Assembly: GCF_000613845.1 (NCBI RefSeq)
Contig: NZ_BAJT01000017.1
Coordinates: 1-64,000 of the forward strand
Reading direction: 5' to 3'
DNA from: Asaia astilbis JCM 15831
GTDB taxonomy: Bacteria; Pseudomonadota; Alphaproteobacteria; Acetobacterales; Acetobacteraceae
DNA: 64,000 bases
A program made the translations under genes and the position numbers. Under the pieces are notes generated by a model, which saw nothing but the letters and a program-made list of their open reading frames with translations, made no database searches and was not told the origin of the DNA. Position 1 is the stretch's first letter; every line of letters begins with the position of its first letter. Of the stretch, positions 45,977 to 55,154 are shown piece after piece.

Positions 45977-46183
45977 TCAGAGGCGGTGTCGTCGGGCTTT
46001 GAGCCCTCGCGTAGAGAAATCGACCAGATAGAGGATGGCGCACCCGCAAAGCGCTGCGACATAGGCGGCGATATGGGCGTGATGGCCGAGAAAGGTGTCG
46101 CCTCTGGAGGCCTTTGCGAACTCTTGTGAGATCTGCACCGCAAACAGAGCGGCGAAGAAGAGATGTCCACGGGACAGTGTCAT
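45977..46183 (-). CDS. small two-helix membrane protein
   Basis: A 68-residue protein with two hydrophobic segments (LFFAALFAVQISQEF and IAAYVAALCGCAILYLVDF) and a basic C-terminus. It is transcribed with the membrane protein at 45670-45911, 65 bases downstream. Size fits a prophage or plasmid accessory gene. Confidence 0.55.
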   Translation of the reverse strand: MTLSRGHLFFAALFAVQISQEFAKASRGDTFLGHHAHIAAYVAALCGCAILYLVDFSTRGLKARRHRL

Positions 46184-46390
46184 GACGGCTCCATCACATT
46201 CTGAAGCACGAGCCTAGCTTGGTATCGGATTCGTGACAAAATATATCATGTGCCGACCTTCAGTGACGCTAAGTCCGGAGACCGATTGTCAGCCCACAAG
46301 GCCAGCCTGCCGGGCTGACTTAAAACGGCGGCACGTTGAAAAGTGCCCTCAGATCACACATAGAATTGAACGATCTGGCAAAATCTTTCC

Positions 46391-46756
46391 ATGGAAGAAG
46401 ATATGGGCACTCGTCTGAGAAGGTTGCGCGACAAGGCCGGGCTCGGTCAGGCCGACGTATCCGCAGCGACCGGCATTGAGCGTTCCTATCTGTCCAAAAT
46501 GGAGAGCAAGAGTCTTCCGACGACCTGGAAGAAGATGTGCGCTCTGGCCGATTTCTACGGCGTTTCCCTCGATTTTCTGCGGTTTGGGGTGCGTGCTCCA
46601 GTCGCAAAATCGGGTTGTAGCGTGATTGAGGACAGCACCGAGATCGGGCTGATCAGGGCATGGCGTGCGATGTCTGCTGACGAGCGCGATGCGCTCGATC
46701 TTCTCATGACCAAGCTTGGAAAACCCACCGACGGCATCGATAGCGGCACGGCGTAG
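46391..46756 (+). CDS. Xre-family transcriptional regulator
   Basis: A 121-residue protein with an N-terminal helix-turn-helix (LRRLRDKAGLGQADVSAATG, then IERSYLSKMESKSL) and a helical C-terminus (EIGLIRAWRAMSADERDALD). Start MEEDMGTRL. It resembles phage repressor-like single-domain regulators. It faces small genes and could control the divergent membrane genes at 45977; the start is about 200 bases away. Confidence 0.75.
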   Translation: MEEDMGTRLRRLRDKAGLGQADVSAATGIERSYLSKMESKSLPTTWKKMCALADFYGVSLDFLRFGVRAPVAKSGCSVIEDSTEIGLIRAWRAMSADERDALDLLMTKLGKPTDGIDSGTA

Positions 46757-46967
46757 GGTCTTTTCGTTTCGGGTCTCTCAGCGTTCCTGCGCGAAGGAAT
46801 TCGGAACAAAAAGCGAACGCAAACCTCAGATCCATCAGCCTATGGTCACGATCCAGCGAAAACCGGACCCGAGCGAGAGGTTTTGTGCCCTATAGGCACA
46901 TCCATGCTTGACCCCATGTGCTTTGAAGGCACATTTTGCACGCCTCTTGGAAAGAGGGAGACGCTTG

Positions 46968-47219
46968 ATGGCACCCTTACAAAAGGCGTGGATTATGCCC
47001 GTCGCGCGGCATGGCAGTGCCGAAACCACGCTTCCGGCCCTTCTTGACGAAATGCGCCTCGTAGCCGACCTGACGTTCGGCCTGTTTCCGATCAGGACGA
47101 CGCCACGCCTGCGGTTGAGAGACCTTGAGCGCGTCTCCGGCTCGATTGACGCGGTGCTTGGCCTGCGCTGTGCCTCTGGTCTGCTGCGGTCCGTATCTCA
47201 GACAGGTGACGCGGCATGA
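46968..47219 (+). CDS. phage-type hypothetical protein
   Basis: An 83-residue protein from the ATG preceded by GAGGGAG. It is helical with a basic middle (PIRTTPRLRLRDLERVSGSIDAVL). Its stop overlaps the start of the next gene (ATGA). No family recognised. Confidence 0.55.
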   Translation: MAPLQKAWIMPVARHGSAETTLPALLDEMRLVADLTFGLFPIRTTPRLRLRDLERVSGSIDAVLGLRCASGLLRSVSQTGDAA

Positions 47220-47404
47220 CCGAGGGGGCCGTGAGGGTTGTCGTGGTTCTGGCGGTGCTGGGGGCGTTTCTGACCTGGCATCTGGTGGGCGTCATCCGCC
47301 ATTATTTGCGGTGCCGCGATCTGCGCGCGCAGATGCGGGTGCTGGACAGGTTGCTGAAGCCGGAGGAGAGCCTTGGCACGATGAAGGATGGTGAGGCCCC
47401 ATGA
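47216..47404 (+). CDS. small single-pass membrane protein
   Basis: A 62-residue protein with an N-terminal transmembrane segment (VRVVVVLAVLGAFLTWHLVG) and a charged helix. Translationally coupled to the preceding gene. Size and topology fit a small phage- or plasmid-derived membrane protein. Role unknown. Confidence 0.55.
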   Translation: MTEGAVRVVVVLAVLGAFLTWHLVGVIRHYLRCRDLRAQMRVLDRLLKPEESLGTMKDGEAP

Positions 47405-47545
47405 GCCTAGCCCCACGTGAGACGGAGGCAATGCCTCCGACGCAGTCAGCCTGACGCACGTGCGGCGCGGTAGGAGGAGCGACGCTCCGCCGACCGACAT
47501 TCTTTAACGGGTGAAGAGCCGTGCGAAGGTGTTTTTCCGCACTTA

Positions 47546-47575
47546 TTTTCGCGCTCTCCGAGAAGAGCGCGAAAA
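47546..47575 (-). terminator. perfect inverted repeat with A/T ends
   Basis: Stem TTTTCGCGCTCT / AGAGCGCGAAAA (47546-47557, 47564-47575), loop of six. It lies ten bases after the stop of the secreted protein gene and could end it. Confidence 0.7.
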
Positions 47576-47584
47576 CAGTTTCGC

Positions 47585-48013
47585 TTAGGTGATGCGTTGT
47601 TGTGCGAAGCGGGTAGCGTCTTCGAAGAAGCTGAACAGGAGGCGTATCTGGGGGCTGTTTTCGTCGGCCTCGGCATTATGCAGATAGGGCGGCAGATAGA
47701 GCTGGATGAAACGCGCCTTGGCGTCGAGCCCCTCGGGGGTGACGGCCCTGATCTCGGCCAGGGCTGCTAATTGAGCGTCGAAATGACAGGTGAGGGCGAG
47801 ATACTCCTCATCATTCAGCTCATCCGCGTGGTCCTGCAGAAGCTGAGAGGTGGCGCTGGCCTGCGTGAGGCGAGCCAGCAGCGCGGCATCGGTGTCGTCG
47901 GACGCCTTTGCCGACGATGAAGGTGTGCCGTGCGGCGCGACAAGGGGCAGGGCGGCAAGAAGGGAGAGGACAGCACGTCGAGTTGTGCTAGAGGAGGCGT
48001 CAGCCTTTGGCAT
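47585..48013 (-). CDS. small exported helical protein, module copy 1
   Basis: A 142-residue protein starting at MPKADASSSTTRRAVLSLLA. A twin-arginine-like or Sec signal is followed by a helical, acidic domain (LQDHADELNDEEYLALTCHFDAQL, then LHNAEADENSPQIRLLFSFFED). The copy at 53437-53865 has nearly the same sequence. A longer frame to 48151 is not the start, because the copy begins at the same Met. It diverges from a ribbon-helix-helix gene at 48150. Function unknown; only one Cys is present in the mature part. Confidence 0.6.
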   Translation of the reverse strand: MPKADASSSTTRRAVLSLLAALPLVAPHGTPSSSAKASDDTDAALLARLTQASATSQLLQDHADELNDEEYLALTCHFDAQLAALAEIRAVTPEGLDAKARFIQLYLPPYLHNAEADENSPQIRLLFSFFEDATRFAQQRIT

Positions 48014-48149
48014 GGAGGTATGTCCTTGCTGGAGGTTAGGCCGAGCGGTGGAGCTGGAACTCTCCGCTCGGTCGATACGTAGCATACGGTACGTACGGGG
48101 TAAGTCAATGAAATTGACGGTTCCTACGTAGCTGGCGTAGTTACGACTC

Positions 48150-48311
48150 ATGGAAAGAAAACCCTCCAGATTCGAATTGCGCCTCCCTCCGGAACTTGGT
48201 GATGAGATTGATCAATGGCGGCGAGGACAGCCCGATTTGCCAACGAGAGCAGAAGCCGCGCGCCGTCTGATTCAGATCGGACTGGAAGCAGCAAGAGAAG
48301 AAAAGCGTTAG
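48150..48311 (+). CDS. ribbon-helix-helix protein, module copy 1
   Basis: A 53-residue protein, MERKPSRFELRLPPELGDEI then DQWRRGQP and AEAARRLIQIGLEAAREEK. This is an Arc/CopG-like fold: a beta strand with basic residues and two helices. It is too short for routine ORF calling. It diverges from the exported protein gene with 136 bases between their starts; a paralogue lies at 54000-54164. It most likely represses the module. Confidence 0.75.
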   Translation: MERKPSRFELRLPPELGDEIDQWRRGQPDLPTRAEAARRLIQIGLEAAREEKR

Positions 48312-49050
48312 AAAAAGTGAATTTACCCTCACCCTCTGCTTAAATGGTTTTCTAACATCGCCGGACTCTTGCTGGCGTTGTCACCCTCACGAGCGCAGTT
48401 ATTACGTGATAGAGAGTATCGATACTCTCGGCGAGACGCATAAGCTCCAAGGGGAACGCTGACAAACTCTGAAGCATATCTATATGCCGGGCGAGGAAAT
48501 CTCAGGCGGCTTCCATTTGTACAGCCAAATAAGACCCGAGCAAGATATAGGTGACATCTGAGATACGTGGCGCGACGGTAATCGACTCAGTCCTCACATT
48601 AGATCGACAAAAAAGAGAGTTTTGGTGCGAATATCTTCCCTTGATCGCTATGTCGATGATGTGCCTCATCGCGGTACTATTTCGGGATGAGTAATATAAT
48701 TAAAGGCACACAGCCTGGTGTGAGGGATCTGCTGTAGGGTTTTCCACCTATCCAGCGTCTTTTACCATCTGAAAATACAAGCGCTCCCGGAGCAGGCTGG
48801 TTTCCTAGGAACCCGCAATGGGGCTCCTTGTCCCTAAATGGGCGGGTAGCTGATAGTCGGGTATCAGGAGTGTCCGGTTATGGCGGACACCGTCGTTCGC
48901 GCAGGCCTAAGCAACTTATCTTCCGGTCCTTAAGATTCAACGGCGCGGCTTTGGTAATTTAGGACGAAACCGGTATTGAATGTCCACCCTGGTCATTGGG
49001 CTGCGTGCCGAAATTTTGATTTTTCCGCGAGACTTCGAAATCAAAACAAC
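48312..49050. other. intergenic, no supported gene
   Basis: About 740 bases without a credible frame, repeat or RNA. The composition is mixed. It lies between the RHH module and the 3' end of the nuclease gene. Confidence 0.45.
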
Positions 49051-50751
49051 TTAGGTCACTATTTTCCCAGTATATTTGGCGCGTAAGAACCGAAGCGTTT
49101 CCACGTCACCGAGGAAAAATCGGTTTGCAAGAAATTCGTCATCTAGCGGTTGGAGCTCGTCACTAATCTCAATACCCAATAGCTGTTTTGCTGACCAAGA
49201 TTGTAATTTAGCAAGATTAGTAACCTCTGTAAGGTGATTATCCAAGATATATCGTTCCCATTTTGGGAAAGGAGGCAAAAGACAAAGAATTAAATGACCT
49301 AAATAATCAAAATCAACAGAGCAACATTCTGTTGGAAGCATTTCATCGAGGTTTCGCTCGTCTCTGATCTTCGGGTAATCAGGAATTTTTGCGAGAAGTT
49401 TTTTCTCCATGTCCCAGATTTGCTGTAATTGCAGCTTTGCGATTTCTACTTTGAACGCACCGCCACCTGACTGAAGGCCCGTTACAAAACGAGAAGTAGC
49501 CGTAATCGTAGATGCGTTGAGCATACCGAGGGCGTGCCCAGTAGGCGAGCTTACGATTTGCCTCCACGTAAGCTCGGGCGTTTCAAAGCGTAGAATGAAA
49601 TGGCGAGCCTCGGCCACAGCCCATAGTGTTTCATCTAGCATCAGCAGAACCTTGAAGACGCGCCGATAGGCCGTGGCCGCGAGAAGGATCAACCGCCTGG
49701 GTTCATCGTCTTCGAAGTATGAGAGGCAAAGTCCAATGAACCTCTCGATTACGCCTTTCAAATCGGTGTTCGTACCAGAACCAGCATCCAACCAAATCGG
49801 CACGACGGGAATCTTCTCTAGGCCCTGTCGGTCCAATTCCATCAAGTAGGCAAGCGCGTGGCCGACGTAGATATCTGACACATCACGCACCTCATTAGGA
49901 AAGACTTGGAGTAAGACTTCGAAAGGGTACGGAATACTTCGTCTAGCCAAGGTCGTCACAAGCGTGTTGGTTGTGACGACACTATGTTGCTGGAACATAT
50001 GGATTTCGACCAGGTCTTCAAGCGACGCGTCGTTGATTGCGTCTCGTTCATCTTGACTGTCAGAAGATATCTGCTTCCTAAAATTATCTAAGATAAGCAT
50101 ACGTTTGCCAGCCAAACGTGCGCCTATTAACTTTCTGAACTCTTCGACACGATGCATGTTGAATTCATGGTCGAAAACCCTGTCGAGTAGTCGTGCGATG
50201 CGTCGCTTCTGGAAAAACCATATTTGCCACGGTTCAAGTAGATATCGAAGCTTATCGAATTCAGAGGCCACTCTTTCTCGGGGTAAACGAATAACAGGCT
50301 CGGTCACGCTTATCTCACGATCAAAGACCTCAATCTTGATGCCATCGCAGAGGACAACGAGGGCGGCGTTGATATTTGGATGGCAGGCGTATTCAATTGC
50401 CTGAGCAAGATCTTTATATCCAAATTCCTTGCTGTCTCGTGGGCGCTTGGCCTCGATCAACCAAAAATCTTCTTGCCAGAGATTGAGTTTGTAGTCAGGA
50501 AACTTCTTTCTCCCGAGGAATTCAATCTTGCGCTCTAAATCGACCGAGAAGTTCGTGCCCTTTGCATAGCCGAGAGCGTTGATGATCGGATCAATGACGA
50601 AGGCACGAACCTCAGCTTCCGTAAAATCTGAAACATTCAGTGTTTCGACTTTGCGCAAGTCTTCCATAAGTCTGGGCGCCAAAGGCTCCAGTCGTTTGGA
50701 GAATTGAAGGGTCTCAAACGAGATTGGCTGCGTCCAGACATCAGAGGTCAT
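49051..50751 (-). CDS. stand-alone HsdR-N-domain nuclease-like protein
   Basis: A 566-residue protein. Residues about 40-165 match the N-terminal nuclease domain of type I restriction enzyme HsdR: TEAEVRAFVIDPIINALGY, a PD-(D/E)xK core with Asp86 (FPDYKL) and Glu100/Lys102 (WLIEAKRP), then QAIEYACHPNINAALVVLCD. No helicase motifs follow. The rest, about 400 residues, is mainly helical and unfamiliar. It stands alone with intergenic DNA on each side and no methylase or specificity gene. Such solitary HsdR-N proteins are candidates for anti-phage or mobile-element defence; that is inference. Confidence 0.7.
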   Translation of the reverse strand: MTSDVWTQPISFETLQFSKRLEPLAPRLMEDLRKVETLNVSDFTEAEVRAFVIDPIINALGYAKGTNFSVDLERKIEFLGRKKFPDYKLNLWQEDFWLIEAKRPRDSKEFGYKDLAQAIEYACHPNINAALVVLCDGIKIEVFDREISVTEPVIRLPRERVASEFDKLRYLLEPWQIWFFQKRRIARLLDRVFDHEFNMHRVEEFRKLIGARLAGKRMLILDNFRKQISSDSQDERDAINDASLEDLVEIHMFQQHSVVTTNTLVTTLARRSIPYPFEVLLQVFPNEVRDVSDIYVGHALAYLMELDRQGLEKIPVVPIWLDAGSGTNTDLKGVIERFIGLCLSYFEDDEPRRLILLAATAYRRVFKVLLMLDETLWAVAEARHFILRFETPELTWRQIVSSPTGHALGMLNASTITATSRFVTGLQSGGGAFKVEIAKLQLQQIWDMEKKLLAKIPDYPKIRDERNLDEMLPTECCSVDFDYLGHLILCLLPPFPKWERYILDNHLTEVTNLAKLQSWSAKQLLGIEISDELQPLDDEFLANRFFLGDVETLRFLRAKYTGKIVT

Positions 50752-51105
50752 GCTCTATCCCACTATTATTCAATCTTGATCTTAGGCGCCGATGGGAACG
50801 CGAACAATGAAAGTATGTGGCCTACGAGTTATATACTCCAAGTATTGGTCTGGCAGTCGACGCGCCCCGCAGCAAAATGCACGTGCATTTCGCCTGCAAC
50901 ACGCTGAAGTCAGCAGTCGTTCAGGGCACTTTGACAGTGCGTAGTGGAGTATCTGCCGTCAGGCTCTAGCGCAGCCGTGCGCGGTGGGGGAGGGATGATT
51001 AGAACTCCATTGACCGGCTACCTTTGAGGCGGCCTTTCTACCTCATCCAGCGCCGTCTAACGTCTTTATGACCTGCTTCCGACCAAACACGTTTTTTAGT
51101 GAGCC
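50752..51105. other. intergenic, no supported gene
   Basis: About 350 bases between the nuclease start and the 3' end of the chemoreceptor. No coding sequence, repeat or clear terminator seen, though the nuclease promoter must lie here. Confidence 0.4.
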
Positions 51106-52896
51106 TCAGCTAATTCGGAAGCGAGCAATGCGGTTTGCGAGTTCTTCTGTCTCCTGTGCGAGGCTCTTGCTGGCCGCAGTAGACTGTTCGACCATGGCGG
51201 CGTTTTGCTGGGTTACCTTGTCCATATGGTTGATGGCCGTGTTCACCTCACTGAGCCCGGCGGACTGCCCCTGAGCCGAGGCGGCGATGACGCTGATGAT
51301 TGAGTTGATTTCGACAACCTGAGACGCGATGCGCTGCAGTGACTCACCGGTTTCCGCAACCAGGCCGACGCCGTGGCCGACATGTTCGGTCGAGGCGGCA
51401 ATCAGGCCCTTGATCTCACTGGCGGCGTCAGCCGAGCGCTGGGCCAGGGTCCGCACTTCCGATGCGACGACGGAGAAGCCTCTTCCCGCGTCTCCCGCTC
51501 GCGCGGCTTCGACACTGGCGTTGAGCGCCAGCAAATTCGTCTGGAACGCAATCTCATCGATCACGCCGATAATCCGATTGATCTGTTTGGATGACTGCTC
51601 GATGCCACTCATCGCTTCGACAGCACGGCCGACCACGATGCTCGACTGATCGGCCACATCCTTGGCGCTCGTCACCACAGTGCGGGCGTGGTTGGCGCCC
51701 TCGGCGGTCTTGCGTGCCGTCGCGGTGATTTCGTCAAGCGCGGTCGCGCTTTCCTCCAGGCTCGCGGCCTGCTGCTCGGTCCGGCGTGAGAGGTCGTCAG
51801 ACGCGGTCGAGATCTCGACTGTCGCGGTCCGGATGTTCGAGGTCGTGTCGGCAATGACGCCAATCGTTTCCTGAAGCCTGTCCATGGCGGCGTTGAAGTC
51901 GGTCCGCAGCTTCTCGTAATTCACGGCAAGCGGATCGTTCAGACGAAAAACCAGATCGCCGTTGGACAGACGCTCGAGACCTGTCGCAAGGGCTTCGACG
52001 ACCTGCGCCTGCTTGGCCAGGAGCGCCTTTTGCGCCTGTTCGTCCCGCTCACGAGCCAGATCGGCAGCTTCGCGTTGCCGTGCCGCTTCAGCCTCGAGAG
52101 CGAGCTTTTCGGCACCGGTGGCTTTAAAGATCAGCGCGACGCGGGCAATGGTGCCGATCTCGTCCCGACGGTCATCGCCGATCACAACGCGGGCGAAATC
52201 ACCCCCCGCAATGCCGGACATGGTCGAGGCGAGGGCGGTAAGAGGCTTGGAGATCCAGGCCTGCACAGCAAAAAAGGCACCCGTGGCAACGATCAGAAGG
52301 CCGGCAAGGATCAGCGCCCAGGTCGTGTGGATCGTGCTGTTGGTGACGTCTGTTGTGGCGTCGTTGATCGTTTTGGTCTCTTTCAGGAGATCATTGATCA
52401 CGGTGCGAATTTCGGTTTCATACGCGGCAATGGACGGTCGGCAGACGGTGAGATAGAGATTCTGGGCTCTCACAAGCGTCTTGTCGTCTGTGCTATCGGC
52501 AAGCTTGAGCGTCTCGGCACAGGTCTGATCGAGCACCTGTAATCCCTTTTTCTCCAGCGCCGCGTATTGTGTCGTGTGGGTGGGAAGCAGCGAGGCGCTT
52601 TTATCGAACAACTGAGTGAATTCGGTGCGATTATCCGCCAGGTCCTTCAGAGCCTTCTGATTGCCCTCGTCGGTCCGTGACATCAATAAATCGCCGATGC
52701 TGGCACTTGCGTCTGAGAGGGCGCGGCTGCCTCTCGTCATAAAGACACCGGCAGCGCTCTGACGATCGGTCAGATCGGAATAGGTGGTATCGATCGCACG
52801 CATCTTGCCTGTGACGAAGACGGCGGTGACGATCACGAAGACAGCAAAAAGCGCGAGGACGGCCAGGAATTTCCCTGTGACCGGGATATGTTTCAT
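51106..52896 (-). CDS. transmembrane methyl-accepting chemotaxis protein
   Basis: A 596-residue receptor, starting at [20 protein letters not shown] with GAGG upstream. It has a first transmembrane helix (10-30), a four-helix periplasmic ligand domain, a second helix (about 190-215), HAMP ([20 protein letters not shown]), and the signalling domain with the tip [23 protein letters not shown]. It ends [10 protein letters not shown] without a CheR-tether pentapeptide. It would signal to CheA. The ligand is unknown. Confidence 0.92.
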   Translation of the reverse strand: MKHIPVTGKFLAVLALFAVFVIVTAVFVTGKMRAIDTTYSDLTDRQSAAGVFMTRGSRALSDASASIGDLLMSRTDEGNQKALKDLADNRTEFTQLFDKSASLLPTHTTQYAALEKKGLQVLDQTCAETLKLADSTDDKTLVRAQNLYLTVCRPSIAAYETEIRTVINDLLKETKTINDATTDVTNSTIHTTWALILAGLLIVATGAFFAVQAWISKPLTALASTMSGIAGGDFARVVIGDDRRDEIGTIARVALIFKATGAEKLALEAEAARQREAADLARERDEQAQKALLAKQAQVVEALATGLERLSNGDLVFRLNDPLAVNYEKLRTDFNAAMDRLQETIGVIADTTSNIRTATVEISTASDDLSRRTEQQAASLEESATALDEITATARKTAEGANHARTVVTSAKDVADQSSIVVGRAVEAMSGIEQSSKQINRIIGVIDEIAFQTNLLALNASVEAARAGDAGRGFSVVASEVRTLAQRSADAASEIKGLIAASTEHVGHGVGLVAETGESLQRIASQVVEINSIISVIAASAQGQSAGLSEVNTAINHMDKVTQQNAAMVEQSTAASKSLAQETEELANRIARFRIS

Positions 52897-53436
52897 CACG
52901 CTTAATTCCTCAATTATAATGCGCCATCGATACGTGGCCTGGAAGGTCAAAATTATTCAATGAAAACACGCTTCGGCTTTAACAATCGGCGCAATGGTTT
53001 GCTGAAAGGTTAAGCCAATAAAGATTTCATATTCTTGCGGATTTTTTAAGAAAAGCGGTATCGATGCGAGACGTGGAGACAGCTCTCTCACTCCGCTGAG
53101 CAGAAAATTTTTATAAATGAAGTGTCATTTAGCGCTGCGTCGCGCTGTGTGACGGGCAGGGTGCCTCTTATGGTGCGTCAGGGGCGGTGTGTCGGGTGTG
53201 GGGATTTCTATCTTTAGGCTTCCTGGCCGTGGCGTTACCCTGAGGGCGACGAGCTGAAAATTGCCTGCCCGAAAGGGGTCTCAGGTCATCATCACTCCGC
53301 CGATATTCCCTGCACGCGCCTCTAGAGAGAAGCTGCGTGCGTTTCCCGCTTATGGATTGGCTAGTCCTTAATGGCTGCGGCCGGTGCCACAGCCATAAGC
53401 GAACGCCGCTGATGAAAACAGCGTTCGGTATTCCGC
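52897..53436. other. intergenic, AT-rich then inverted repeat
   Basis: About 540 bases. The left part is AT-rich (chemoreceptor promoter side). At 53400-53426 an inverted repeat CGAACGC / GCGTTCG could terminate the exported protein gene. No gene seen. Confidence 0.45.
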
Positions 53437-53865
53437 CTAAGTAATGTTCCGCTGGGCGAAGAGGCTGGCGTCTTCGAAGAAACCGAACAGGAGGCGTATC
53501 TGGGGGCTGTTCTCATCGGCTTCGGCATTATGCAGATAGGGCGGTAGATAGAGCCGGATGAAACGCGCTTTGGCGTCGAGCCCCTCAGACGTGACCGCCC
53601 TGATCTCGGTCAAAGCTTCCAACTGAGCGTCGAAATGACAGGTGAGGGCGAGATACTCCTCATCATTCAGCTCATCCTCGTGGTCCTGCAGGAGCTGAGA
53701 GGTGGCGCTGGCCTGCGCGATTTGGGCCAGCAGCACGGCATCGGCGCTGTCGGATGCCTTTGCCGACGGTGAGAGGGCGCCGTTAGGCCCGACAAGGGGC
53801 AGGGCGGCAAGAAGGGAGAGAACAGCACGTCGAGTTGTGCTAGAGGAGGCGTCAGCCTTTGGCAT
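53437..53865 (-). CDS. small exported helical protein, module copy 2
   Basis: A 142-residue paralogue of the protein at 47585. It shares the signal region, the TCHFDAQLEALTEIRAVTSE segment and the LHNAEADENSPQIRLLFGFF end. The DNA is also closely similar, especially toward the 3' end. It diverges from a second RHH gene at 54000. Function unknown. Confidence 0.6.
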   Translation of the reverse strand: MPKADASSSTTRRAVLSLLAALPLVGPNGALSPSAKASDSADAVLLAQIAQASATSQLLQDHEDELNDEEYLALTCHFDAQLEALTEIRAVTSEGLDAKARFIRLYLPPYLHNAEADENSPQIRLLFGFFEDASLFAQRNIT

Positions 53866-53999
53866 GGGGGTAAGTCCTTGCTGGAGGTTAGGCCAGGTCG
53901 GGAGGGCTCAATCTCTCGATCTGGCTGTATAAACTGGCACAAGTTTATAAATATTTGCAAGGATTGTGGTGTAGACGTCGATCGTTTATGTTTTACTGC

Positions 54000-54164
54000 A
54001 TGGCAGAAGAACTGAAGTCAGAACGCGTCACCACAATGATGACCCCCTCGGAAGTGAGGGAGATCGATGACTGGTCTTTTGAAAGCCGCATCCGTAGCCG
54101 AGGCGAAGCCATCCGCCGCCTGATCAAGCTTGGACTGGAAGCAGCAAGAGACGGGAAGGGTTAG
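54000..54164 (+). CDS. ribbon-helix-helix protein, module copy 2
   Basis: A 54-residue protein starting at MAEELKSERVTTMMTPSEVR, then GEAIRRLIKLGLEAARDGKG. The helix RRLIxxGLEAAR is shared with copy 1 at 48150-48311, but the DNA-facing strand has changed (KSERVTTMMT against SRFELRLPP), so the two copies probably recognise different sites. The gene starts 134 bases from the divergent exported protein gene. Confidence 0.75.
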   Translation: MAEELKSERVTTMMTPSEVREIDDWSFESRIRSRGEAIRRLIKLGLEAARDGKG

Positions 54165-54451
54165 GAAAAGGTCACCCCCCAACCCTGTCGTCCTCCTGAA
54201 GTTCCGACGTATCTGCTCCCGGTGTTGAATAACATCAAGTAGTGGCATCCGAGACCGGCTTTAGTGTGCGGGGGTGCAGATAATTCAACTGAAACTTAGA
54301 TAAAATATGGTGCAAAAAGACTGGATAAAATTTTACTAACTTTCACTTGCGGGTGACCAAAAAAGATTTTGACATGCAAATGTGCCTGAAGTAATGTAAG
54401 GAATAAAATATATTTGATAAATACCATTCACTATAAGTAATTGGACTTTAA

Positions 54452-55154
54452 ATGAAGAGCGAGTTTTCTAATTACGTGTATTTCCCATACTGCGTCGTCG
54501 TATTGGTCTTTGTTTTGGGTATGATAGCGTACATGATAAAATTCTTTTCCGATTTGTGCCCAAAGACCATAAAATTCACCGTATACACTTATTTTATGAC
54601 TTTTTATACGGTTGCATTTTTTCTAGTTCTTTCAGAGACTTTGTCGTGGATTGCAGAGGATGGAAAACCAGCTTCTGTGTACGGACATTATTTTTTACTG
54701 ATATTGACTTTTTTTCATAGACGTAAAAACTGAATTATATATTATCTTGATTGGCTTATCCTTCATATTCATACCAATTATTCTTTCTTATATTGTGTGT
54801 GGTTTGGCAGGTCTGGGGCGACTTCCTGTCAACCTTGGGAAAGCAATCAGAATTGCGATACTAATATATGCTAAAAGTCTTCTCCCCTTTAGCGCTATTG
54901 GCATGGCCTTTTTGGGTGGCCTAATGTTCACGAAATGGGGTAAAGAAATTCACGCTCTTCGGCTTTTTTACCTCACATCATGCCTCACGGTCACTTTCTT
55001 CTCGTCTTTCTTAATTTTTGTCGTTACGAGTTGGAAAAATATTCTAACTAGAACCAGCATGGGTAATGCGAAGATAGTCATAATGATGAAGAAGATTAAT
55101 GACTATATGATACGAAAAGAGCCGCAACAAATATTACGCTTTCCTGATGAATAA
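54452..55154 (+). CDS. AT-rich multi-pass membrane protein, one frameshift
   Basis: Two frames (54452-54733 and 54747-55154) join if the seven-T run near 54709 had six Ts: LTFF then continues FIDVKTELYIILIGLSFIFI. The repaired protein has about 233 residues and about six hydrophobic segments, ending in a charged tail. AT content is much higher than in neighbours, suggesting acquisition. No family recognised. Confidence 0.55.

Noticed and set aside
46791-47510. CRISPR-like repeats
   Set aside because: No regularly spaced repeats were seen here or elsewhere in the window; the only clear tandem repeat is the seven-base unit at 11633.
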